DNA of 64,000 nt from Ariolimax columbianus (lineage: Eukaryota > Mollusca > Gastropoda > Stylommatophora > Arionidae): positions 80,368,941 to 80,432,940 of the forward strand of contig JAVGWX010000004.1 of assembly GCA_036924085.1 (NCBI GenBank), read 5' to 3'. The notes beneath the pieces are model-generated. The model had not been told where the DNA came from, did no database searches, and saw nothing but the letters and a program-made list of their open reading frames with translations. Within the stretch, counting starts at the first letter, position 1, and each line of letters opens with the position of its first letter. Positions 1 through 10,048 of the stretch are shown piece by piece. A program made the position numbers and the translations under genes.

Positions 1-110
1 TTCTCACAATGTGGTCAGACCAATTCATTCTCTGTTGCTCAATGTACTGTAGGCAATGAATTGCTTCAACTTTCTCACAAATATTCGTATTAGAGTTTAA
101 CAGCCTTGTA

Positions 111-420
111 GTTTTGAATGCCCACAATGAGTAGGTTTGCTCTTCTGTGCGCCCTGAAAAGGACGTTAAGTGGCGGGTTGCAGTAGCTTTCCTCCCATCA
201 AGAGCCTGCTGATGAATGTGGATTAGGGTCTTCCTGGCGGGTTGTGCTATGCTTGGCTTCCTCTGCATATCAATAACTACTATGGGGATCACACTGGTCC
301 CTCACCTTGTTAGCCAGGCTGCCATGAGGAGCAGAGTTGAAGGTCTTGGCCAGTATATTTTGCCTGACCTTGACTAACATGTTTGATCAGTATATTTTGC
401 CTGACCAGATGTTAGTTTTC
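111..420 (-). repeat. SINE-B copy (CAA-tailed SINE family)
   Basis: One of about ten copies in the window of a roughly 320-bp repeat. Its sense strand ends with a block related to CTCATTGTGGGCATTCAACA followed by CAA triplets. The diagnostic pieces seen here (antisense on +) are the GAATGCCCACAATGAGTAGG end, the CCTGAAAAGGACGTTAAGTGG block and the TTAGCCAGGCTGCCATGA block. No target duplication was found. The CAA-repeat tail of better copies suggests LINE-dependent mobilisation (inference). Confidence 0.7.
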
Positions 421-1310
421 CTCCCTGTTTAATAGCAATAGTTTAATGTTTTTGCTAGGTGTTTTTGATTCACAGAAACTTGTTAATTGGTTAAATGCAA
501 TTCGAGAGATGATTTCAGTTGCTGTGTCGCCATCCTGTTCCATTTTACTGCCTAGATAGATGAAATGTTCTGCCTCCTGTAATATATTTCCATTCTGTTT
601 GATATCAGTGACTTTGTTTATGAGATTCATGATTTTTGTTTTCAAAGCAACTATCTCCAGCTGTAAATGTTTTGATAGTTCACAGATGATCTTTTCCGAT
701 GCCCCCTCAACGCTTGTACTCAGAAGAGCCAAGTTATCTGCAAAGGTAAGATCCGCTAAGGTCTTAGTATCAATTCATTTTATGTCTAAATGTTTGTTGT
801 GAGCATAGTTACACATTAGCCAGTATTTGGCTATACTAAATAAAAGTGGCAACATAATGTAGCCTTGCTTTAATCTCGTTTCTATATGCAACCACACGAC
901 TTTATCCGAGGAGATCTGCACATAGTATTGTGTACCAGTACATTGTGGTTTTTATGACATTAATATATTTGAATGGAAAGCCATAGTTGTTGAGGATTTT
1001 CCAAAGTGATGACTGTCAAACAACGCTCTTGAAAATTAATGATGTTGTAGACAAGTGGAAATAGCACTTCCACAAATTCTTCTCAAATTATACTAAGCGT
1101 GAAGATCTGGTCTCTGCATGATCGTTTCTGTCTTATACCAGCCTGTTCCTCTCTGAGTTGTTCATCCACTGTTACTCTTGTCTTTCTAACATGATGCTAC
1201 ACAGCACTTTCCCTGGCACTGATAAGAGTGTTATACCATTTGTTGCAATCTGATAGGTCCACTCTTCTTTGGTATTTTGATAATAAAACCATCTTTCCAT
1301 ATATAACATC
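412..1310 (-). pseudogene. LINE reverse transcriptase remnant
   Basis: Degenerate non-LTR retrotransposon fragment on the minus strand. The 412-732 part keeps an open frame that reads like the end of the RT palm and the thumb: an ADD-like LALLS block, KTKIMNLINK, then FIYLGSKMEQDGD, which matches the usual 'YLGS' motif of RTE/CR1-type LINEs. The upstream part to about 1310 has frameshifts and stops but still shows RT-like pieces. It is not functional. Confidence 0.6.
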
Positions 1311-1699
1311 AATCAATTAACCAAAGCACACCACTCCTCTTGGTACATAGGCCGTTGACAACATCCTGCCAACATGCACAGCTCTGGGCAGCTCTTTCTG
1401 CCTCTATCCAGATGTATTCTTAGTTCAATTTCACATTCTCTTCTCCACCTACGTATATATAAAATACAATCTAATAAATCATTTGGTCTTATTAAACTGA
1501 TTGATATTTTTAATTGTTGTGTTTGTGTGGCAACTATGTGCCTTAGAATCACAGCTTTCATCATTTTGTGTTCGAGGTGATGCATCTTACAATTGGATGA
1601 CATCTTAGAATCTCTAGAAATATGTTAATATTAAACACTTTAAAGTGTAAAGCATTTCTTTGTCAACTTAACGATAAATCTCTTATGCCACATTAAGTA

Positions 1700-2225
1700 G
1701 GGTGTTTAGAGCACTGACATCTCATGGAAAAGTTATTGGGTTCAACCCTCGGTCTAAACAATATCCAGTCTAAAGGTAAAGGTAAAAGGTCAGTCCCATG
1801 GCAACAACTGCCGTCGGGGATGAAGATAACTCTTCATGTACTAAGCCACAGCCTATGTGAGGTGGGAAGGCCAGTTCACTTCCTTGTTGTTTATACCTTC
1901 CCCAACTAATGCATCAGGTACCCATTTACAGCTGGGTCGACTGGAGGAGTGGTCATACCAGGAACAAATCACGCCCAGATTTGTTTCTGTCCATTCGTAA
2001 TTTTCAACCCTGGCATGCTGTAATCCCAGTCTAGTAAGCAAGTTCAATGTTGACTAGGCTACACGCTCCCCATATCTAGTCTGACCCATTGTAAATTGGT
2101 ACCAGACTTACTGTTAGGGAAGGATAGACAGCAATGAAGGGAACCTGTCACCTCCATCTTATAAACAGCTGAGATATAGTACATAAGTTCCCAACACTTC
2201 ATCCCAGAAACTGTTGCGTCACACA
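1700..2225 (+). repeat. SINE-C copy split by a second SINE-C
   Basis: A tRNA-derived SINE with its head at 1700-1771, where a box A-like TTTAGAGCACTGAC and a box B-like GGGTTCAACCC are seen. Its body resumes at 2083-2225 (TTGGTACCAGACTTACTGTTAGGGAAGG and the CTTCATCCCAGAAACTG end, related to other SINE-C bodies). The two parts are separated by an oppositely oriented copy at 1772-2071. Confidence 0.55.
1772..2071 (-). repeat. SINE-C copy nested in another SINE-C
   Basis: About 300-bp SINE in antisense orientation; the close relative at 32648-32935 is in the other orientation. Shared blocks include GGTCAGTCCCATGGCAACAA, ATTTACAGCTGGGTCGACTG and GCTGTAATCCCAGTCTAG. The near-identical flanks ATATCCAGTCT (1761-1771) and ATATCTAGTCT (2072-2082) look like an 11-bp target-site duplication with one mismatch. 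Confidence 0.65.
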
Positions 2226-2276
2226 TGTAACAGGTCACTTGATGCCCACATGGGCTGTGTGTTTGAGATCCCCTGC

Positions 2277-2327
2277 ACTAGACAAGCTTTATGGCAGTGT
2301 CGACAGCCTCAGGATGACAGCTGCTAT
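2277..2327 (+). mobile_element. Short 3'-end fragment of the RNase H LINE
   Basis: About 50 bp, from CTAGACAAGCTTTATGGCAG to GATGACAGCTGCT. It closely matches the C-terminal coding end of the LINE copies at 14951-14998 (+) and about 5150-5195 (-). No other part of the element is recognisable next to it. Confidence 0.6.
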
Positions 2328-2869
2328 CTTTGAACAAATTAAAGTTGACATCTGACAGTGTACGAAGAAGAGATCCCCTATCTTAATAGCAGCATATTCC
2401 TTCAACTTCGAGCGCAGTCACCCACGTATCACAGAAACTGTTCTTGCTCTTGCATTCATTAAGAAAGCTTACAACCAGAACAAGAAGAGAGAGTTACACG
2501 AATCAAATTAGACACTCTTACCAAATTCTTCAAGAATAAATATTTCACCCTTCTGTGTGAAACATTTCCGGATCCTTGATAGCTCAATAAAGAACTGAAA
2601 TAAAAACCATGGTTAAAAGTAACAAAAAGTAACCAAAACAATACATGGAAGTCTACTCTTCTACTTCTAAAATAATAACAACAAGAACAACAACAACAAC
2701 ATCTCATCTAAGTTACACATCAACTAAATAATCTATATACAGAACATCATCAGAGTTTATGGTGGGGAGATAGGAGGTATATAGATTGAAGCACTGCTCT
2801 GGGGGGTTCTAAAAGCTTATTAGGAGGATGTGTATCAAGAAATGTGAGGAAGAAACAGTCAAGAACTGA

Positions 2870-4060
2870 GAATTGCAGTAAGATACAGTTCATTTGTAGG
2901 ATGAAACAGCAAGAAATAGATTACAGTATGAAATAGCTATGGCAACAAGGACCAGACAATCACAGGTAGAAATATATAATGGCAGAAAGAAACAGTAAAA
3001 CATAAATTAATTACATAACACAAGACAAATAATTAGATAATGACATGAAGAAATAACTAATAGCAGGAAAAGATATCTAGAAAAAGATACCAGCAAGATA
3101 TAGGTAACATTAAAAAATAGCACGAGGGAAAAGAACACAGAAACAAATAATTGACACCAAGAAAAAGTTAAGGGCATGAAGACACACCAAGAACAAGGTA
3201 AGGACATAAGACATAACAAGAAATAGCTAATGACAACAAGATACACCAAGAAACAGTTATGGATATGAAGACGCGCCAAGAAACAGTTAAAGGCATAAGA
3301 CACATCAAGAAATAGCTAATGACACCAAGACACACCAATAGATAGTTAAGAACACCAAGACACAACAAGAAACAGTTAAGGACATAAGGCTGACCAAGAA
3401 ACAGTTAAAGGCATAAGACACACCAAGAAATAGCTAATGACACCAAGAAACAGTTAAAGATATAAGACACAACAAGAAACAGTTAAAGATATAAGACACA
3501 ACAAGAAACAGTAAAAGATATAAGACACAACAAGAAACAGTTAAGGACATGAAGACATAGCAAAAAACAGTTAAGTAGATAAGACACACAAAAAGAGATC
3601 AGGATATAAGAGATACAGAGAAATAGCAAAGAACACCAAGACACACCAAGAAACAGTTAAGAACATAAGACACCAAGAAATAGCTAATGCCAACAAGACA
3701 TAACAAAAAACAGTTAAGGACATAAGACACACCAAGAAATAGCTAATGACACCAGAACACACCAAGAAACAGTTAAGGACATAAGACACATCAAGAAATA
3801 GCTAATGACACCAAGACACAGTTATAAACATGAGGACGAAGCAAGAGACAGTTAATAGCATAAGACTCCAAGAAATAGCCAATGCCACCAATACACACCA
3901 AAAAACAGTTAACAATATGAATACATACCAAGAAACAGTTGAGAACATTAATACATACCAAGAAACAGTTTAGAACATAAATACACACCAAGAAACAGTT
4001 AAGTACATAAAGACACACCAAGAAACAGTTAATAACTAGAAGACCAAGCAATAGTGCATT
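2870..4060. repeat. Degenerate 29-bp minisatellite
   Basis: A tandem array of about 40 diverged units of roughly 29 bp, built around ACACACCAAGAAACAGTTAAGGACATAAG. In the best-preserved part (about 3465-3545) consecutive units are exactly 29 bp apart. Some units carry AAATAGCTAATGACACC variants. The leucine/valine/cysteine-rich minus-strand ORFs across it are by-products of the repeat and are not called as genes. Confidence 0.85.
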
Positions 4061-4489
4061 TCAAAACTCATACCCTCAAATTTCATCTAACATCTGCAGA
4101 ACAATTGTACATACGTATCACCAGAAATTTGTGTATGTGATCTTACATTTCCCATGACATGAAGATTTTATAATACATAATAGTGTAGATACTGCTATTT
4201 TCTTAAACTAACAAGTTTCTTTGGTCTTTGTCAGTGAAATAATTATTTTAGCCCTAAAAAATATAATGTTCAGTAATTTGAAAAACTGCTCACTTTTGAG
4301 GAGTCATAGGTGTATCTTCAATTCCCATTATAAAAATTTCATAAATGTGAGTATCGACCAAACAATATACCTCAATTGCCTCTTGCTTATGTTTATTTTT
4401 TAAAGTGCTTATTGCAACAAAAATGTATCTCATCGCAAACACTCGTGGGTAGACCCAGCATCTAAAATTTAAAAGAAGTTAAAGAATGG

Positions 4490-4765
4490 GTTCACATGTA
4501 TAAACAGCTGGAAAAAAAGGTTAAGGAAGTCATTCAGCAGACTTGACCACTGGTCTGGAATGAAGTGTTAGAGACTTCAGTATATTAAGCCTCAGCTTGT
4601 GAGATGGGGTGGCTAGTTCACTTCCTCGCTTCCTTTTCCTTTCGTAACCATAAGTCAGGCACCCATTTACAGCTGGGTTGACTGAAGCTGCTGGTAGTGA
4701 GAGTTGAACTCCGTACCTTTGCGATGATAAGCGAGTGCTCTACCACTGTGCAAATCAGCCACTCC
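4490..4765 (-). repeat. SINE-C copy, tRNA-like head
   Basis: On the minus strand the head shows GTGGTAGAGCACTCGC (box A-like) and GGAGTTCAACTCTC (box B-like), so it is tRNA-derived. The body carries the family's ATTTACAGCTGGGTTGACTG and GCTAGTTCACTTCC blocks, seen antisense on +. Boundaries are approximate. Confidence 0.6.
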
Positions 4766-4989
4766 AAACAGCTTGTGAAACAGAAAAGAATAGGTTATAT
4801 TCAGTTTTGAGATCAATCTTCCTGATGTATACGGTGGCCCAGAAAAGGACTTGTTTTCAAAGATGATGATAGATTCTGGTATGAAAATGTATTCAGTATT
4901 ACACATCCTATTGCTTGTAAATATTTTAGCCAGATGTTTCCTGGTAAAAGTACATGTAATCTATATTTCTACATATTCAGAGTCAGACA

Positions 4990-5082
4990 AGTCTATAACA
5001 TACTGATCACTGCTCTTGGTTGTATGAAACATAAACTATCATTTTTGCAATGGTTCTCTTCCTCTTGTAAGACATGACCCTC
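4990..5082 (-). pseudogene. 3' end of the split IS630/Tc1-mariner-like transposase
   Basis: Continuation of the transposase remnant at 10167-11160, separated from it by LINE copy 1. The minus-strand reading after the duplicated target gives a charged EGHVLQEEENH-like stretch, reminiscent of the last helices of such transposases. It is short, and the family match rests mainly on continuity across the insertion. Confidence 0.4.
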
Positions 5083-8000
5083 ACATATAGTCCTTCTTCT
5101 TCTTCTTCTGCGTACGCAGTCAGACAGTAACCATTATTTTTTCGAAAAAAGCAGCGGTCATCCTGAGGCTGTCGCCACTGCCATAGAGCTTGTCTTGCAG
5201 TTCCACTGGTGATGGCCACATCTGCTCTCTGATCCTCGTATGTCGGGCAGTTCTGCAGCAGATGTTCAGCGGTCATTTTACCAGTACCACACGGGCATTC
5301 GTCGGTACACCCTATCTTCAATTTGTTGAATAGGTGGTACCTCAGTCTATTGTGGCCAGTGCGAAGTCTAAAGACAACGACCTGCTCTCTTCGGTTCAAC
5401 TGGTAATAGGCATCGTTTTTGGTGTAACCAGTATGTTCGGTTTCCCATTTAGTCATGTATCTGGCTTTGATAAGCCGTTTTGACTCTTCGTACGTCATAC
5501 TGGTATCTATTTGTGGTAGTCTTGCACCTTCTTTTGCCAGTATGTCTGCCTCCTCATTGCCTTGGATGTTGCAGTGTGATGGGACCCACTGTACCACTAC
5601 CCTTTTTGGTGCGGACTGCTGGCACAGTTTGCAGAGTGCTGCTCTTAAGTCATTAAGCTCAGTGTTTTTCTGACTTTTTAGCGCTGTGACTACGGCGAGA
5701 GCATCTGTAAGCAGGACTATATGGCTTTCATTTTCACTGTGTGTCACCATTTCTTCCACTGCCGCCCTCAGTGCCTCTGCCTCCGCTCTAAAATTGCTTG
5801 TGTACTTACCAGTAGCGAATGACAGTGTTATTTTTCTGCCATTTGGTAGGTTCAGGAATGCTCCTGCCCCTCCGTTCTGTGTTGTGTTTGTTACAGAACC
5901 GTCGGTGTATGCATGGGTCCATTTCCCATTTTCCAAATTGTTTAGTCTCTGGTGCATTGGATGGTCGGTCAGTCTTCGGAGCTTATCTGACTGCAGCTGG
6001 GCTCTGCAGTCTCTTCTACCGGTCATGGATTGCAGTTTTGTAATCTTTTCAAGTTCTACAATTGGCGTTGACTTCATGCCACCTGTTATAATTCTCATGG
6101 CTTGGTTTTGAAGTTTGTTAACTTTATCGAAGTTCGCCTTCGCTGCTGTTGTCCATGCCGCAATGCCATACTCGAGAACTGGTCTCACTCTTCCAGTGTA
6201 CAGTTTCTTTAGTATGACTTCGTCTGCTCCCCAGCTTGTGCCAGCAAGTTTCCTCATGATTGCCATTCTTTCTCTGGCTTTCATTCGGTTTCTCTCAATC
6301 TGACTTTTCCATGTCATGCGCCGATCAAATGTGACTCCCAGATAGGTTGGGTTGTCGTTTGGCTGCAGGAATTTGCCATTTAGACTTAATTTGGTACTTT
6401 GGGGTTTTAATGAAAGCGAGAATATTGTGCATGTGGTTTTCTCCTCGTTTATTTTGACCAGCCATGAGTTCGCCCACTCTTCCAGCGATGTTAGGGCCGT
6501 CTGCATCCGATTTCTTGCTATGGTGAGATTCTTTTCAGAGGTCCACATAACCAGATCGTCTGCAAACATTGAGCTATGGACTCTTCTTGGTATATTCTCT
6601 GTAATATCGTTTATATATACCAGGAAGAGTGTGGGTGACAGTACTCCCCCTTGGGGTACTCCCTGCTCGAGTGTCACCTTTTTGCTCATCTGCCCTTGTA
6701 CTTGGACTCTGGCCGTTCTTTGTTTGAGGTAGTGGTTGATCCACTTGTACATCTTCCCACAAACATCACTTCTTCTTAGCTTGACTCTAAGTCCATCTTT
6801 CCAGACTTTGTCAAATGCCTTTTCCAGATCCACCCAAACAGCTACTGTGTGTTTCTGTGCCTGGTAGGCATCTTCTATCTCCTGGGCTATGAGGATGACC
6901 TGGTCCTCAGTGGATCTGTGCTGTCTAAAGCCGGCTTGCTGTGGAATTAGTATTCGTTTTTCTTCCAGATGCCACATCAGTCTGGTGTTTATCATCCGTT
7001 CCATCAGCTTGCCGACACAGCTCAGTAGGCTTATGGGCCTGTATCCATTTGGATCTGTTTTGTCCTTTCCTGTTTTTGGTACTGGTACCAGTATTGCGTC
7101 TTTCCATGCCTGTGGTACAATTCCCCTTTTCCAGCTTTGGTTCAGGACCGATAGCAGTTTCCTCTTCGCTGTTTGGCCCAGCCCCATCAGCATTTCGTTT
7201 GTTATCCCGTCTTTTCCGGGAGATTTCCTTTTCTTTAGTGTTCTCATAGCCTCTTCCATTTCGCGCATTGTTAATTTGGCCATCATGTGCTCTTCAGGTG
7301 CCGTATTCATGTTTTCGTGCCCCTTTAGCTCTTCGCTAATGTCTGTATGCTTATCTGCAGGGACCTCGATGTGGTTTGCTCTGGCATAGTGATCGACAAA
7401 GGCGTTTGCGGCTTTCTTACCTGTGATCAAGTTCTCGCCCTGCTTGATAGTAATTTGTTTATTTGACGGGGTTTTGTCGTTCATGGCTCTGACTAGCTTC
7501 CATAGCTTGTTCCCGTCTTTGTCCAGGTTTAGACTTTCCGTTTTATTTTTCCAGCTTTCTCTTGCTGTTTGCTTGAGAGTGTGTTTGTACTTCGCCGTGG
7601 CGGCTTTGAGGGCGATGTTTGCCTCCATGGATTTTTCTCGCTCTGCCATGTTCCTAGCAATTGTTACTGCATCTTCCGCTTTCTGCAACTCATCATTCCA
7701 GTAGGGCTTATAGTTTTTCCTAGCTCCTCTTGGGATGGTTTCAGTGGCGGCTTGCATTATTGCCTTGCTTAGGCTCTCCACCATGGGCTTCATTTTGGTG
7801 TTTCGTGTGTTGATGGTTTCACACAGCCCATCTGTCAGGATTGCAAATCTGTCCCAGTCGGCTCGTTTGTAATTCCAACGTGGGAGCGGTTTTGTTTCCT
7901 GTGGGCCTACTTCCATGTCAATGGTTAGCCTGATCGGCCTGTGGTCGCTACCTGCCAGTTGGTTTAGCACCTGGCGGTCTATTTTATGGTGTATGTCCTG

Positions 8001-8618
8001 TGTGGAGAAGGCCAAATCTGGAGTCGAGGTGGTATGCCATGTTCTTGAATAGAAGCTAGGGCTATCCTCCGGCCTATTGATTAGGGAGAGATTTGCATCT
8101 ATCTCCCAATCTTCCACTTCGTCACCTCTGCTGTCTGTGTCAGAGTATCCCCATCTCTCCGAGTGGCTGTTGAAATCTCCAACTACTATGCAGTTGGAGT
8201 CTCTGACCTCAATACTCGAGAGCGATAGGTCTCTATTTGGTGGTCCGTACAGATTGAAAATGCGGAGCTTCGTCTCTTGAGCCATTATGTCAACTCCTAC
8301 AATTTCTGCTTGTCCGGTGTGATTGACAGATACCGCGCTACTCGGTATGCAGTTTCTGGTCAGTATCAGGACCCCTCCTTTGTGGCCTTCTCTATCTAGA
8401 CGGAAGGTCTGGTATCCTCTGATTGAGAATTTATGATTATTGTTGAGGTGCGTTTCCTGGATACATGCCACGTCAATCTTACCTTCATGCAGGTGATGTG
8501 TTAGGGAAAGTTTTTTGTTAATGACTCCCTCCGCATTCCACTGTAGTATTTTGAGGGTCTTGAGGTTTTGGTCAATAGAAGTTGCCCCATAGCCATGTGC
8601 CTTGACTCCACGACACAT
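5007..8618 (-). CDS. LINE polyprotein: endonuclease-RT-RNase H
   Basis: Open frame of 1203 codons from the first ATG (8618). The frame is open further upstream to 8675 but begins there with GTG, so I prefer 8618. The endonuclease (about residues 20-250) shows QWNAEG, QETH, NLYGPPN, VVGDFNSHS and GSDHRPI. RT (about 480-760) shows YRPISLL, AGFRQHRSTEDQ, VDLEKAFDKVW, GVPQGGVLSP and the catalytic FADD box near residue 683. RNase H (about 900-1040) shows YTDGSV, FRAEAEAL, LLTDALAVV and SHCNIQGNEEAD. The end carries a CPCGT...HLLQNC zinc-knuckle-like motif. The product would copy the element by target-primed reverse transcription. Compared with copy 2 it lacks about 37 residues between RT and RNase H, in frame. 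The reading frame runs through the GAA tail into flanking DNA before stopping. Confidence 0.9.
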   Translation of the reverse strand: MCRGVKAHGYGATSIDQNLKTLKILQWNAEGVINKKLSLTHHLHEGKIDVACIQETHLNNNHKFSIRGYQTFRLDREGHKGGVLILTRNCIPSSAVSVNHTGQAEIVGVDIMAQETKLRIFNLYGPPNRDLSLSSIEVRDSNCIVVGDFNSHSERWGYSDTDSRGDEVEDWEIDANLSLINRPEDSPSFYSRTWHTTSTPDLAFSTQDIHHKIDRQVLNQLAGSDHRPIRLTIDMEVGPQETKPLPRWNYKRADWDRFAILTDGLCETINTRNTKMKPMVESLSKAIMQAATETIPRGARKNYKPYWNDELQKAEDAVTIARNMAEREKSMEANIALKAATAKYKHTLKQTARESWKNKTESLNLDKDGNKLWKLVRAMNDKTPSNKQITIKQGENLITGKKAANAFVDHYARANHIEVPADKHTDISEELKGHENMNTAPEEHMMAKLTMREMEEAMRTLKKRKSPGKDGITNEMLMGLGQTAKRKLLSVLNQSWKRGIVPQAWKDAILVPVPKTGKDKTDPNGYRPISLLSCVGKLMERMINTRLMWHLEEKRILIPQQAGFRQHRSTEDQVILIAQEIEDAYQAQKHTVAVWVDLEKAFDKVWKDGLRVKLRRSDVCGKMYKWINHYLKQRTARVQVQGQMSKKVTLEQGVPQGGVLSPTLFLVYINDITENIPRRVHSSMFADDLVMWTSEKNLTIARNRMQTALTSLEEWANSWLVKINEEKTTCTIFSLSLKPQSTKLSLNGKFLQPNDNPTYLGVTFDRRMTWKSQIERNRMKARERMAIMRKLAGTSWGADEVILKKLYTGRVRPVLEYGIAAWTTAAKANFDKVNKLQNQAMRIITGGMKSTPIVELEKITKLQSMTGRRDCRAQLQSDKLRRLTDHPMHQRLNNLENGKWTHAYTDGSVTNTTQNGGAGAFLNLPNGRKITLSFATGKYTSNFRAEAEALRAAVEEMVTHSENESHIVLLTDALAVVTALKSQKNTELNDLRAALCKLCQQSAPKRVVVQWVPSHCNIQGNEEADILAKEGARLPQIDTSMTYEESKRLIKARYMTKWETEHTGYTKNDAYYQLNRREQVVVFRLRTGHNRLRYHLFNKLKIGCTDECPCGTGKMTAEHLLQNCPTYEDQRADVAITSGTARQALWQWRQPQDDRCFFRKNNGYCLTAYAEEEEEGLYVRVMSYKRKRTIAKMIVYVSYNQEQ

Positions 8619-9675
8619 GGGTGGGTGACCACCAGTAGTCAAGGGTGGGCCCCTTCGAGGCGTGAGGCCCGGCACTGGCGGGACTCCGCAGGATGAGCGC
8701 CATGCGTTTTTCTAATCGGTTGTACTGTCATCATGATGCGATTTACGTTGCACTGTTTTGTTAGGCTTGCGGCCCCGTGCATCCGATTTCAACAGGCGTT
8801 TCTGTAGGGATGCCCTCCTTAGCCTTTGGCTGCCCCCAGCCTATCTGCAAGGCAGCAGCTGTTTATGATCAGAGTTGTCTCTCTTATGGAAGTTGTCTTA
8901 CCAGACTATCGAGTCTTCACTACTCGTGTCTATAGGGTGCAATGATGATATGTGAGATGATATATGAGATGGACTGGTTTACCCGGAAGAGAGGCAGTCC
9001 AGTGTGTCTGTATCCCAGGATCGTCACGTCCTGCCAGAAATGTAGCATTTGCATGTGAGTGGGGTATCTCTTTCTCCCTTTATTTTCTTGGCTTCTATGC
9101 AGAGATGGTACGCCTAGCATTCCCCGCCACCTGGGGTGTTGACACAGTGGGGCAGGTGTGCAATGTCCGCTGGTCTGCATCTCTTCTGCGTCCAGCATGA
9201 TAGTTATATGGCTGATAACGTACAGAGGTAGATATCGTAGCCGAAGTGCATTTAGCCAGAGGACAAGCCTGGTAATGTCACAGAGATGTTGTTCGCCTGG
9301 TGTGCGGACAGCTCTCATGGTCATTGGTTGAGTCTCGACAGTTCACAGTGAGGTGGCTGCTCTACTGTTTTCGACACCCCGACCAGGTACTAAGTCTTGT
9401 GTTGGTGGTTTCGCACCCCATCGCCGTATAAGGTGAGTATCAAGCAGTTGTCCGCCCGCTTTGATCGGCGGACGGCAAGGACCTCTTACTGCGGCTCTAC
9501 CGGATAGGGCTGGGGCGCAAGCCCCAGGTCCCGAGCATGTAGGAGCCTCCCATTGCAGTGGTGCTGAGATTTTGGGCGGGATTGCGGCTTACAAGGGTTC
9601 GGCCGTAATCCCCCACATGGTAGCCTCGCGCCATTGGCTTATCAGCCTGGTACGTGAACCAAAGTGTCTGCGGCT

Positions 9676-10012
9676 CCTCTCGATATGAGCTGGTTTTCCG
9701 TAGCAACGCCCTGTCATTAGTAGGGTAAAACTGACCTGTCTTCAGATGGTCTATTTCCAGCACCCGTTCACTATTTGGCCAGACGAATTTATTGGGGGCT
9801 TTTGTTTGTCAATGACCAGGTATTTGAAATCTGCGGTTTCTACGGAGTTAAACACGATTTCCGTAGCGTTCTTTCATTAGAGTGTTAGAGAGCTGACTTG
9901 TCTTCCGTGAGTCTAATACCAGCGTACGTTCATTATTAGACCCAACGGCAGTGCTCTCGATTTGTCAGTCGTTCTACAGTATTTGCGTGTCCAGTCAAAT
10001 TAAGCCGCAGGT

Positions 10013-10048
<36 letters not shown>

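Noticed and set aside
2870..4060. CRISPR-like array
   Set aside because: Units are directly tandem without unique spacers, they are diverged, and the context is eukaryotic. The same applies to 25480-26060, 60245-61185 and 62370-62814.
5455..7704. Several + strand ORFs of 60-166 aa across 5.4-7.8 kb
   Set aside because: They are antisense shadows of the LINE polyprotein.
8619..8675. Start of the LINE ORF at 8675
   Set aside because: The codon there is GTG. The ATG at 8618 is conserved in copy 3 (63905) and lies just before the endonuclease domain.
9497..9763. Conserved small ORFs in the LINE leader (9497-9763 and 8920-9324, with counterparts at 62764-63021 and 63269-63583) as an ORF1/gag protein
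   Set aside because: Similarity between copies is equal in all frames, no gag-type zinc knuckle or RRM was seen, and frames differ at their ends. An ORF1 relic cannot be excluded but is not supported.
9993..10048. A functional or partial rRNA gene at this site
   Set aside because: Only 56 bp match, both flanks are LINE monomers, and the whole block lies within the LINE target duplication.
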